From positions 1 through 10,437 of the forward strand of contig JAENZU010000079.1 of the NCBI GenBank assembly GCA_016841125.1: DNA of 10,437 nucleotides, read 5' to 3'. The notes beneath the pieces were generated by a model, which saw only the letters and a list, made by a program, of their open reading frames with translations, was not told the DNA's origin and did not search any database. This document shows, piece by piece, positions 1-6,816 of the stretch. The position numbers and the translations under genes are program-made. Position 1 is the first letter of the stretch. Each line of letters opens with the position of its first letter. Source of the stretch: Melioribacter sp. (lineage in GTDB: Bacteria > Bacteroidota > Ignavibacteria > Ignavibacteriales > Melioribacteraceae).

Positions 1-1
1 A

Positions 2-298
2 GGTCCGCCTGTTTGGGAACCGAATAGGAACATAATTTCTTTCACTTCCAAACAAAACGGAAATTACGATATCTTTGCAGTCAATCCCGACGGTACCGGG
101 TTACACAGAATTACAGAAAGAGCGTACGACGAGATCTATCATTTTTGGTCGCCGGATGGAAAACTGATTGTATTTGACGGAACCGACGAAAATGGAAACT
201 ACGACATTTACATTATGAATACCGAAACCAAAAAAATAGAAAGATTGACTACAGACGAAAGATATGAAGGCGGACCCATTTTTGTTGAAGCCAATTAA
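2..298 (+). CDS. TolB-like / PD40 beta-propeller protein, C-terminal fragment
   Basis: The reading frame is open from the left edge to a TAA at 296-298 and gives the last 98 residues of a protein whose start lies outside the window. It contains WD40-like beta-propeller (PD40) repeats: a 'HFWSPDGKLIVFDG' strand pair at fragment residues 47-60, and two 'NYDI(F/Y)' blades, each followed by a DG/ET turn and '(H)RIT' or 'ERLT' (residues 21-38 and 66-83). This pattern is typical of TolB-type propellers. Such domains occur in periplasmic TolB, in secreted proteins and as sensor or scaffold domains, so the full function cannot be read from this piece. The chain ends right after the last blade, with no T9SS sorting domain, unlike the two large exported proteins further right. 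The next gene starts 33 bases downstream on the same strand and may be co-transcribed. Confidence 0.8.
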   Translation, partial: GPPVWEPNRNIISFTSKQNGNYDIFAVNPDGTGLHRITERAYDEIYHFWSPDGKLIVFDGTDENGNYDIYIMNTETKKIERLTTDERYEGGPIFVEAN

Positions 299-331
299 AC
301 TTAACAGTGAACCTAAGATTTAAAATTACAG

Positions 332-1039
332 ATGGCGGTGAATAAAAATAAAAAGCTGGTTACAGAATTCAGCGAAATTCTAAATTTCAATTCCACAACT
401 AAAACTAAGGACTGGTGGGAAAAATACATGAAACATGTAATTCCCTTCCGCGGTGTCGGCATACCCAAAATACGAAAACTCCTTTCCGAATTTTACAAAG
501 AAAAGAAATTGAACCAGTTTAGTGAGAATGATCAATTTTCGCTTGCTTTGGAGTTTTTTACGGGTAAATATTCGGAAGATAAAATGACGGGGATTCTTTT
601 CATTCAAAACTACCTTCTGGAAAAGGTAAATCCCGGTGAAGCACTTTCCGAATTCGAAAAAATATTTGAAAAGAATTTGATTTATGATTGGAATATTTGT
701 GATTGGTTTTGTGTTCGAAATTTAGGACCAATGATCGAAATTTGCGGCAGAAAAACAGCCGAACGAATAAGTAGCTGGCATAGCTCCGAAAATCTTTGGC
801 AGGCTAGGTCTTCTGTAGTTGCTTTCGTTTATCTTAACGACAAAACTAAGTACTTGAAATTAATTGAAAAGTCATGCAAAAAATTAATTATGAAAGAGGA
901 ACGATTTGCAAAGACAGCTGTGGGGTGGATGCTGAGAGAGATTTCAAAAAAAGATGAAATTTTTGTGAAAAATTTTGTTTCGGAAAATAATAATTATTTT
1001 TCGAACGAAAGCCGGAAAAATGCGTTAAAATATTTATAA
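332..1039 (+). CDS. AlkD-like DNA alkylation repeat protein (putative 3-/7-alkylpurine DNA glycosylase)
   Basis: This 235-residue, mostly alpha-helical protein fits the DNA alkylation repeat (HEAT-like) family. Members such as Bacillus AlkD remove N3- and N7-alkylated purines from DNA in the cytoplasm as the first step of base excision repair. Its length is normal for the family. The residues that matter in AlkD appear conserved: the 'W-x3-D' pair is W120/D124 in 'DWNICD', the basic residue is R159 in 'WQARSS', and the late tryptophan is W199 in 'GWMLRE'. The C-terminal helix pattern (E203 to L235, with 'SRKNALKYL') also fits. The ATG at 332 has no clear Shine-Dalgarno sequence, as is common in this lineage. 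The gene lies 33 bases after the propeller gene and ends five bases from the convergent glycosyltransferase; no hairpin terminator separates them. Family assignment is firm; substrate is inferred. Confidence 0.86.
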   Translation: MAVNKNKKLVTEFSEILNFNSTTKTKDWWEKYMKHVIPFRGVGIPKIRKLLSEFYKEKKLNQFSENDQFSLALEFFTGKYSEDKMTGILFIQNYLLEKVNPGEALSEFEKIFEKNLIYDWNICDWFCVRNLGPMIEICGRKTAERISSWHSSENLWQARSSVVAFVYLNDKTKYLKLIEKSCKKLIMKEERFAKTAVGWMLREISKKDEIFVKNFVSENNNYFSNESRKNALKYL

Positions 1040-1044
1040 TAAAT

Positions 1045-2184
1045 CTATTCTGTTATCACATTAAGTTTTTCTAATTCAATCATAATTGTCTTTTTAATCT
1101 TTTTGCTTACCGAAGTCCATTCGTATTTGCCCACACAAAAATTATGACCGTTTTCTCCCATCAACTTACATTTATCAGGATTTGCGATTAACATCATTAG
1201 TTTATTTGCAAGTTGATCAATATTATACGGTTCTACTTTGTAGCCGTTAAAATCATCAATCACTAACTCAGGAACAGCACCTAAATTTACTGCTACTACA
1301 GGGAGTTTAAATCTCATAGCTTCCACGAATGCAATACCGAAGGGTTCGCAAAGTGTGGGAAGACAGAAAACGGCAGCAGAATTATAATATGCCGTTACTT
1401 CTTTGGGAGGAATTTTACCTGTTATGTTACAATTGGGAATATCAATTTCTGGAGTTGGGCCCACTATTGTCAATCTCGCATCCGGATGGACTTTAAGCAC
1501 TTTTCTGAAGGCCTCCACTAATTGAGGTCCCCCTTTTCTTTCCCAATCAATTCCAACAAATAAAATGTTTTTACTTGAATATTTATCGGTGTAATCATTT
1601 TCGTCTTTCAAATGATTTACATTACTGCCGGTAAAAACAAGTTCTATTTTCTCTTTAGCGATACCATACTTTTCCTCAAGAGTTTTACCAATATTTCTAC
1701 TCCAGATGAAAATTCTTTCTGAATTGGTGTAAATGTTTTTTTCTAAACTAATCCATTTATTTGAGTTCTGGTGCCATTTATTCGTAAATGGGAAATTATA
1801 ATATTCTAGATGAACAATATCTGTGTAAACAAAATGCAGTACACCTGGTGTGCTGCCGTCAAACAAAAAGCACATTTGGAAAGTAAACGGATAACCTTTT
1901 TTTAAAGTGATCTCATTCAAAATTTTTTTTACTTGATTGAATATATATGTTGTTCTCATGAAATAGTACTTTAAGGATTTACTCCCCAGCAAGTAGTGAA
2001 TGGAATATTCTTTGAGTATAAAAAAGAGATTAATTACAATTAAAAGTTTCTTTTTTTTGATAATCTCAAGAATATTTATCACATCAACATCCCAACCCTC
2101 AAATTGTTTTTTGAATTCAATTAAAAGGTTGTCTTTCATCGGGTGACTTACACCGTCGACAATAAAAGCTGTTTTTTTTATCAT
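1045..2184 (-). CDS. GT4-family (group 1) glycosyltransferase
   Basis: A 379-residue GT-B fold glycosyltransferase, likely cytoplasmic or at the inner face of the membrane, transferring a sugar from a nucleotide donor to a glycan, lipid or small acceptor. The C-terminal Rossmann domain is clear. It starts near residue 205 with 'NILFVG', continues with 'WERKGG' at 214-219 (the basic residues that contact donor phosphate in GT4 enzymes), then 'ARLTIVG' at 236-242. It carries the E-x7-E signature as E280 and E288 in 'EPFGIAFVE', followed by 'PVVAVNLGAVPELV'. The N-terminal acceptor domain (1-200) is divergent and gives no substrate hint. The start ATG has no visible Shine-Dalgarno sequence. It lies 73 bases downstream of the membrane protein gene on the same strand with no terminator between, so co-transcription is plausible. 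There is no surrounding polysaccharide cluster in view. Donor and acceptor are unknown. Confidence 0.88.
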   Translation of the reverse strand: MIKKTAFIVDGVSHPMKDNLLIEFKKQFEGWDVDVINILEIIKKKKLLIVINLFFILKEYSIHYLLGSKSLKYYFMRTTYIFNQVKKILNEITLKKGYPFTFQMCFLFDGSTPGVLHFVYTDIVHLEYYNFPFTNKWHQNSNKWISLEKNIYTNSERIFIWSRNIGKTLEEKYGIAKEKIELVFTGSNVNHLKDENDYTDKYSSKNILFVGIDWERKGGPQLVEAFRKVLKVHPDARLTIVGPTPEIDIPNCNITGKIPPKEVTAYYNSAAVFCLPTLCEPFGIAFVEAMRFKLPVVAVNLGAVPELVIDDFNGYKVEPYNIDQLANKLMMLIANPDKCKLMGENGHNFCVGKYEWTSVSKKIKKTIMIELEKLNVITE

Positions 2185-2257
2185 ATTATTTGTTAAGATT
2201 TACACATTAGGTTCAAAAAGTAAACTGAAACATCATGATAAATATATTTGAAATCTT

Positions 2258-3655
2258 TTAATCTTCGATATCGGGCAGGTTTTTTAGGTGATCTTTAATA
2301 AAATAATATCCGGTTTCCAAGCTATAACCAAACCAGAACAAAATACCTGTGAATTTGAAGCCATCTTCTAAAACATGTTGAAGTGAGCCTAGTGATCCTG
2401 AATATTTGTCGGCAATAATTGAAAGAGCTAGAAATAGAAAGCCGGCAATCAGAATCGGCAGATTGGTTTTTAGTAATGTCTTTCTATAATAAACAAATAT
2501 TGCTACTGAAAATAAAATGTAAAATAATTGAGTGAATTTTTCCGGGATTCCCAAATTATGTCTGTAAAATTCTTCGTGTAATAGAAATAGATCATCAAGC
2601 ATAAGAAGCGAAGAAAGAGTACCGAAGAAAATCAAATAATAAAAATGTGATTTGTCGTTGAAGAGTTTTCTAATCAAGAAAGCGCTGAAATAAAGCGTGA
2701 CAACGGATCCGGACCAGAAAAGTATTCCTAATTGCGAAAAAGAACCTTTATAAAACGGCTCATTGAAAAGCTGAAGCGGATCCCGGCTGAAATCCGAAAA
2801 TGGTATTTGATAGATTTTGCCCGCAATTGAAAACAGGGCTACTACTAAAATTGAAAAAGAGAATACAGCCAATGAGAACTTCAGCCCCTTTTTCAATCGC
2901 TCGTTTGAAAGCTGAAGTAAATCAAACTTTGTGCTTGAATCTTTCGAAATAAAACCGATGGAATTGAAGTGAATTGTGATATTGTCGATCAGCAATTCTT
3001 TTTTCATGTACCGAAGCAGCGAATAAATAAATAATATCACTCCGGTGAATTCCAACATTTCTTCAATTGTGGATAAAACTTTGAAATCAAAAGTTTTCAA
3101 ACCGCCGTTTGCCGAATAAATTCTGGCACCGAGCATTTCGAATCCGACTGCGCCCAAAATAAAAACAAAACCGGAAGATATCATCATCCATTTTGTCTTT
3201 TGCGGAAGATTCAGCAAAAATTTGTAATAGTAAACTATAAGAAATACAACTCCAATTGCATATGGGATTATCCAGGCAAAATAGAATATTCCTTCGAAGT
3301 CGTACTTTGCCCGGAGGAATTGGGTTGTCCTTTCGTGGATCATAAAAAATTCATCTACAGAAAGAAATAGGAAGAGCAGAGCAAGAACTGCCCATTTTGT
3401 AAATTCTTTTTTGTTGTTTCTCTTCAATAAAAAAATGAAAAATAAAATAAGCGAAGAAGTAAAAAGTAAAAGTGATGAGTAAAAGGAAGGGAGATTTTTT
3501 TCTTCATCAAAATTAAAAAATTTCGATAGTGATGAAGCGCTGCTGAGATTTAAGTCAGAACCGAAAAACACAAAAATTATATGGGGCACCAGCAGAAGTA
3601 AAACTATAACAAAAAGAAATACACCAATACGAGCCGGCTCAATCATAATTTTCAT
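2258..3655 (-). CDS. Internally duplicated polytopic membrane protein of unknown function
   Basis: A 465-residue integral membrane protein with about twelve hydrophobic segments (roughly 10-32, 57-77, 86-105, 125-145, 156-175, 200-216, then 259-278, 307-327, 338-358, 374-391, 398-415, 434-452). The two sets of six look like an ancient tandem duplication. Each half has a third segment ending in a D-[DE]-x4-H-E motif (D101, E102, H107, E108; D354, D355, H360, E361). Each also has an acidic residue in the fifth segment (E173; D416) and an E-[ED]-x2-[EK]-F-T-G motif opening the sixth (E198-G205; E430-G437). A soluble loop at about 217-258 joins them. From memory, similar 'DE..HE' membrane proteins are widespread but uncharacterised; I recognise no transporter or enzyme family. 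The ATG at 3655 has no Shine-Dalgarno sequence; the ATG at 3646 is an alternative start. It may be co-transcribed with the glycosyltransferase downstream. Confidence 0.82.
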   Translation of the reverse strand: MKIMIEPARIGVFLFVIVLLLLVPHIIFVFFGSDLNLSSASSLSKFFNFDEEKNLPSFYSSLLLFTSSLILFFIFLLKRNNKKEFTKWAVLALLFLFLSVDEFFMIHERTTQFLRAKYDFEGIFYFAWIIPYAIGVVFLIVYYYKFLLNLPQKTKWMMISSGFVFILGAVGFEMLGARIYSANGGLKTFDFKVLSTIEEMLEFTGVILFIYSLLRYMKKELLIDNITIHFNSIGFISKDSSTKFDLLQLSNERLKKGLKFSLAVFSFSILVVALFSIAGKIYQIPFSDFSRDPLQLFNEPFYKGSFSQLGILFWSGSVVTLYFSAFLIRKLFNDKSHFYYLIFFGTLSSLLMLDDLFLLHEEFYRHNLGIPEKFTQLFYILFSVAIFVYYRKTLLKTNLPILIAGFLFLALSIIADKYSGSLGSLQHVLEDGFKFTGILFWFGYSLETGYYFIKDHLKNLPDIED

Positions 3656-3672
3656 AAAATGAAATTATAAAT

Positions 3673-3701
3673 AAAAAGAGCCGAAAACAACTTCGGCTCT
3701 T
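3673..3701 (-). terminator. Rho-independent terminator after the large T9SS protein gene
   Basis: A perfect 10-bp stem (arms 3676-3685 and 3692-3701, 'AAGAGCCGAA' with its complement) closes a 6-base loop. Reading on the minus strand, it is followed by a run of T with further T-rich sequence (3677 down to about 3664). It sits 26 bases after the stop codon of the minus-strand gene ending at 3727 and 18 bases before the start of the next minus-strand gene (3655). It should therefore end most transcripts of the secreted protein before they reach the membrane protein gene. Confidence 0.85.
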
Positions 3702-3709
3702 CAAATATA
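3702..3709 (-). promoter_or_regulatory. Possible -7 box (TATATTTG) for the membrane protein gene
   Basis: On the minus strand, 3709-3702 reads TATATTTG, an exact match to the Bacteroidota -7 consensus TAnnTTTG. It lies directly after the stop codon of the secreted protein gene. The nearest upstream TTG (3726-3724) is only 14 bases away, shorter than the 17-23 bases usually quoted, so the -33 element is weak or absent. Transcription would start inside the terminator hairpin just downstream, giving a short leader of about 40 bases before the ATG at 3655. The region is AT-rich, so chance matches are likely. Confidence 0.35.
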
Positions 3710-3726
3710 TAATATTGGAATAACAA

Positions 3727-6054
3727 TTATTTCATCAACATCATTTTCTGCGAAGATGTATAATTGTTTACTGTAATTTGGTACACATAAATACCGCTCG
3801 GCAGATTGGAAGCATCAAATTCGTATGAATACGTTCCTGCTGCAACTTCTTTATTTAAGAGTGTTGCAACTTTCTCACCCAGTAAGTTATAAACCGCTAA
3901 GTTAACAAATCCATTTTCAGGAATTGAATAATTTATAACAGTTGAGGGATTGAAAGGATTCGGATAATTCTGTGCTAAACTGTATTCTGTAGGTACAGTA
4001 TTCAGGTCTTGACTAACACTTGTCGGAATAATTGTTTCGAACGGCAGCGAAGTACCTGTAACTGCAACTAAATTCGGCGACAAGAAATAATCCATACCTT
4101 CAATATCGACGATGTAATCTGCAAGATATCCTATGTATGCGTCGGTAACAGAAATTTTGAAGAATCTATTAAAGTCGGATGCATAAAGGAATCCATCCGG
4201 ATGAGAAGTCAGAGATTCAACTTTGCCAGATGTTTCGATTTGGCGTACATAAGAGATATCGCCACCAGGGAAGCTGTCGAATTTCCAAATTTCACTTTCG
4301 CCTGTTGTATTAGTTTTAAGCAAATAAACTGTCCCGTTCATATGGGTTGTCATTCCGTCGGAACGGAAATCCCCCGCAACGTTCAACGTTGCAACTTCGG
4401 TAACGGTACCATCGGTCATATCAACTGTATATAGTTTTTTAGTGCTCTTTCCTAACGCATACAGAACTCCGTTATAAAACATTAAACTGGAAATTTCATC
4501 CGGAGAATCGCCGCTTGGAACTGCAGGAAGACCTGTATCGCCAATATAAATTGCCTGCACCGGCGTTAACTGATTCTGATCGAATTGACCATTTTCAATT
4601 TTGTAGATTTTTGAGGTACCTACATTATTAACGATATACATTGTTCCGTTCGGTTCAATAATAAGATCTTCAAGGTCTTTATCACCTTGAATACCATTAA
4701 TCACACCTTCAACATTTAGGAAAGCGCTGTTGATGTCTAAAGAATAATAATAGAGTTTGCCGTCAACATCATCACTTACAGCAAAAATAGTCATAAACGG
4801 ATACTGAACGACCGTCGTCCATTTTTTAATTACGGAATTGGAATAAACCATAACTTGCTGACTATTCAACATGCTAGCTCTTATTTCGTCAATTCCGGAA
4901 TTTATTCCATTATAGGTAAATGTTGCTTCTCCGCTTGCATCAGTAACGTCGGAACCGGTTGTTCCTGCATGCGGACCATTTACAACTTCAAAATCCACAT
5001 TTCTTCCAACAATCGGGTTGCCGAGATCGTCCTGTACTTTTGCGGTAACAGTGTGAGAAGTACCGACAGGATTGGTAGCATTGAGAGGTGAAAGCAAAAT
5101 ACCTTCACCAACAACTGCTGTGGTAGATGCTAGATACAATCCGGCAAAGAAAATATTATCGTCATTTGAAGGATTCTTTGTGAAAACAGAAATTGTGTTA
5201 TCACCGTCATTTACGAACGGAAGCAGATTATAGAGTTCATCATCATAATCATAATTTGTTGGTGCTGCATTCGCATCCGGAGGATTCGCATTTGAATCAT
5301 CAAGCCCGCCAACAGTAATTAGTCCTCCGTTTGCGGCTGCGCCGTCGTCCTGCCCGCCGGCAGATGAAGTAATTCTAGTTCCGTTTACATCAACCTGACT
5401 AATTTGATTTTTTACGCTTGTTGTCTGGTATCCGAATGAAATTCCAAGAGACATGTCTAAAAGTAAATTAGGATCTCCCAGGTTGATTGGCTCTGCCAAT
5501 GCGATGGCAAAATTATCTCCGGCAACAGCCTGAGCACCGAACAACAGAACAATAGTGTTGCCCGTCGTCTGGTTTGGATCATCAAAAATTACAACTAAAA
5601 TTTCACCGTCAATTCCCGCAGGAGATACCTCAGTAATAGTAAAATCAACTCTGCCTGGGGCTGCGGCATCAATTTTGGTTTTTACTAAAGAAGTAACCTC
5701 CGCCCAATGATTCCATGAGTTAATACTGCTTGGAGTTGAAATTGCCCAACTAACAGGTTGTCCGTCAATCGAAACGTGCCCGTCGTTAAGCTGCCTGCCT
5801 GAGAAACCGGTACTTGCCGCAGCTAAATAAGCAGAGCGTACAGTTGCTCCGGCTGGTTTTTCCACCTGAACCGTTCCGCCATTTGTTCCGTCTACAGACC
5901 AAGTTATGAAACCTGTCTCTGTTACTACAGGAACAATTGAACCTAATTGCGGTTGAGTTAGTGGTAAGTTGTCTTTGTTTGTACCAATATCCTGAGCGAA
6001 TACGCTCGAGATACCAAGCACCAAAGACATAAAAATAATACGAAATTTACTCAT
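3727..6054 (-). CDS. Secreted multidomain protein: beta-rich domain, Big_1 Ig-like domain, beta-propeller, T9SS type A sorting domain
   Basis: A 775-residue exported protein. Residues 1-20 form a Sec signal peptide (MSKFR, hydrophobic core, cleavage expected at 'VFA|QD'). Residues of about 40-312 are a beta-rich, Asn/Asp/Gly-rich domain that I cannot assign with certainty. Residues of about 316-410 look like a bacterial Ig-like Big_1 domain ('VTAKVQDDLGNPIVGRNVDF', then 'TDASGEATFTYNG'), as in invasin/intimin-type adhesins. Residues of about 415-660 carry repeated strand-turn units ('NGTMYIVNN', 'NGVLYALG', 'NGTVYLLK', 'DGFLYASD') consistent with a beta-propeller. Residues of about 690-775 are the T9SS type A sorting domain (YSLAQNYPNPFNPST to the terminal K), predicting passage across the outer membrane and attachment or release outside. 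An AGGAGG four bases upstream fixes the start. It is followed by its own terminator at 3673-3701, so it is probably monocistronic. Role unknown; adhesion or a surface binding function is a guess from the Big_1 domain. Confidence 0.85.
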   Translation of the reverse strand: MSKFRIIFMSLVLGISSVFAQDIGTNKDNLPLTQPQLGSIVPVVTETGFITWSVDGTNGGTVQVEKPAGATVRSAYLAAASTGFSGRQLNDGHVSIDGQPVSWAISTPSSINSWNHWAEVTSLVKTKIDAAAPGRVDFTITEVSPAGIDGEILVVIFDDPNQTTGNTIVLLFGAQAVAGDNFAIALAEPINLGDPNLLLDMSLGISFGYQTTSVKNQISQVDVNGTRITSSAGGQDDGAAANGGLITVGGLDDSNANPPDANAAPTNYDYDDELYNLLPFVNDGDNTISVFTKNPSNDDNIFFAGLYLASTTAVVGEGILLSPLNATNPVGTSHTVTAKVQDDLGNPIVGRNVDFEVVNGPHAGTTGSDVTDASGEATFTYNGINSGIDEIRASMLNSQQVMVYSNSVIKKWTTVVQYPFMTIFAVSDDVDGKLYYYSLDINSAFLNVEGVINGIQGDKDLEDLIIEPNGTMYIVNNVGTSKIYKIENGQFDQNQLTPVQAIYIGDTGLPAVPSGDSPDEISSLMFYNGVLYALGKSTKKLYTVDMTDGTVTEVATLNVAGDFRSDGMTTHMNGTVYLLKTNTTGESEIWKFDSFPGGDISYVRQIETSGKVESLTSHPDGFLYASDFNRFFKISVTDAYIGYLADYIVDIEGMDYFLSPNLVAVTGTSLPFETIIPTSVSQDLNTVPTEYSLAQNYPNPFNPSTVINYSIPENGFVNLAVYNLLGEKVATLLNKEVAAGTYSYEFDASNLPSGIYVYQITVNNYTSSQKMMLMK

Positions 6055-6058
6055 TTAT

Positions 6059-6064
6059 CCTCCT
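6059..6064 (-). promoter_or_regulatory. Strong ribosome binding site AGGAGG for the secreted protein gene
   Basis: Minus-strand 6064-6059 reads AGGAGG, four bases before the ATG at 6054. A full-consensus Shine-Dalgarno sequence is notable here because the AlkD-like, glycosyltransferase and membrane protein genes show none. It supports the chosen start, which also gives a complete signal peptide. Confidence 0.8.
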
Positions 6065-6262
6065 ACTAATTGTTTGTGAGTTTCAAAATTGTCGTTTCTT
6101 GTCTCCAATTTTAAAAATCCAATACAGTCGCAGGATACAAAGAACATATATCAGAATTGGGAATAAATACAGAATAATACCATGAATTTATTATTTAATT
6201 ATTCAATAATTGGAATTTCATGAATTTCGGACAATTAATCCAGAAAAATTTAAATTATTTTT

Positions 6263-6296
6263 CAAATATAAAACATTATCTTAAAATGTCTGCAAA
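6263..6296 (-). promoter_or_regulatory. Candidate Bacteroidota-type promoter for the secreted protein gene
   Basis: On the minus strand, TTTG (6296-6293) and an exact TAnnTTTG box, TATATTTG (6270-6263), are separated by 22 bases, within the 17-23 base range reported for this promoter class. Transcription would begin near 6258 and give a leader of about 200 bases before the ATG at 6054. Both elements are made of common AT-rich words, so this is a motif-based proposal only. Confidence 0.42.
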
Positions 6297-6350
6297 ATGA
6301 GCCAAATTTCAACTTTTCGAAAAAAATATTTTTTTATTTTTATTAATAAA

Positions 6351-6378
6351 TTGCAATAAATTTATATTTATACTTTAA
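6351..6378 (+). promoter_or_regulatory. Candidate promoter for the TfoX-domain gene
   Basis: TTG at 6351-6353 is followed 17 bases later by TACTTTAA (6371-6378), which matches TAnnTTTG at all but the last base. An overlapping TATACT (6369-6374) would also suit a sigma-70 -10 element. The predicted start, near 6384, leaves a very short leader before the ATG at 6400. The surroundings are almost pure A/T, which weakens the call. Confidence 0.38.
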
Positions 6379-6399
6379 TTAATTAAATAAAAGGACAAT

Positions 6400-6729
6400 A
6401 TGGCTTCTGAAAAAATCAACGCGTTACGGATTCGAAATCTCGTAGATGAAATTCCCGGAATTAGTGAAAAGCAAATGTTCGGCGGAATCGCATATTTATT
6501 AAATGGAAATATGGCTTGCGGAATTCATAAAGATCATCTAGTTGTAAGAGTAGGGAAAGAAAATTATCAGGAATCGTTAAATAGGAAGCATGTCCGGGAA
6601 TTCGATATAACAGGAAGATCAATGAAAGGCTGGATAATGATTTTACCAAAAGGATACGAAAACGATGATGAACTTAAATTCTGGGTGAAAAAAGGAATTG
6701 ATTTTGCAAAAAGCCTTCCCAAAAAATAA
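6400..6729 (+). CDS. Stand-alone TfoX N-terminal-domain protein
   Basis: A 109-residue small cytoplasmic protein made of one TfoX N-terminal domain. Diagnostic features in order are 'KQMFGGIAYLLNGNMACGI' at about residues 25-43, 'LVVRVG' at 47-52, and 'HVREFDITGRSMKGWI' at about 64-79, ending in a Lys-rich tail. This short architecture is common in many bacteria. It lacks the C-terminal half of the competence regulator TfoX/Sxy from Haemophilus and gammaproteobacteria, so a role in competence should not be assumed; its actual function is unknown. The ATG at 6400 is supported by AAGGA at 6391-6395, four bases upstream. It is convergent with the cytochrome gene, and the hairpin at 6749-6794 lies between them. 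Confidence 0.9.
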   Translation: MASEKINALRIRNLVDEIPGISEKQMFGGIAYLLNGNMACGIHKDHLVVRVGKENYQESLNRKHVREFDITGRSMKGWIMILPKGYENDDELKFWVKKGIDFAKSLPKK

Positions 6730-6741
6730 GTATTAATTAAT

Positions 6742-6794
6742 AAAAAAAGAGGCTATCTCAAAGAATTAAAATAAAATTACTTTGAGACAGCCTC
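6742..6794 (-). terminator. Rho-independent terminator of the cytochrome gene
   Basis: Two 15-base arms (6749-6763 and 6780-6794) enclose a 16-base A/T loop. In minus-strand RNA all 15 positions pair, with one G-U wobble, and the stem is followed by seven U (6748-6742). It lies 22 bases after the cytochrome stop codon at 6817. In the plus direction one position becomes an A/C mismatch and no T run follows, so it probably does little more than slow transcription from the TfoX-domain gene. Confidence 0.88.
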
Positions 6795-6816
6795 GAAAAG
6801 GTAATAAATCAATTGA

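Larger units (their letters stand above)
6055..6399. other. Divergent intergenic region between secreted protein gene and TfoX-domain gene
   Basis: This 345-base AT-rich region separates two divergent genes. It holds the ribosome binding sites of both genes (6059-6064 minus; AAGGA at 6391-6395 plus) and a candidate promoter for each. It also has a short AT-only palindrome at 6197-6211 (AATTATT-C-AATAATT) and a repeated 9-mer CATGAATTT at 6181-6189 and 6219-6227. I see no open reading frame of coding character, no tRNA-like structure and no riboswitch that I recognise. Confidence 0.6.

Noticed and set aside
380..607. 75-residue minus-strand open frame opposite the AlkD-like gene
   Set aside because: It is a shadow of a gene with conserved catalytic residues.
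2243..2250. Exact TAnnTTTG match (TATATTTG) on the plus strand between the glycosyltransferase and membrane protein genes
   Set aside because: It would drive transcription antisense to the membrane protein gene; in sequence this AT-rich a chance match is more likely.
4201..5091. Two short plus-strand open frames opposite the secreted protein gene
   Set aside because: They are antisense to well-supported propeller and Big_1 coding sequence and show no family resemblance.
6197..6211. Palindrome AATTATT-C-AATAATT
   Set aside because: It is made only of A/T apart from the centre and lies in very AT-rich DNA, so it is weak evidence for a binding site; noted only as part of the intergenic region.
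6400..6729. Competence regulator TfoX/Sxy
   Set aside because: Only the N-terminal domain is present, and this short form is widespread in bacteria with no link to competence.
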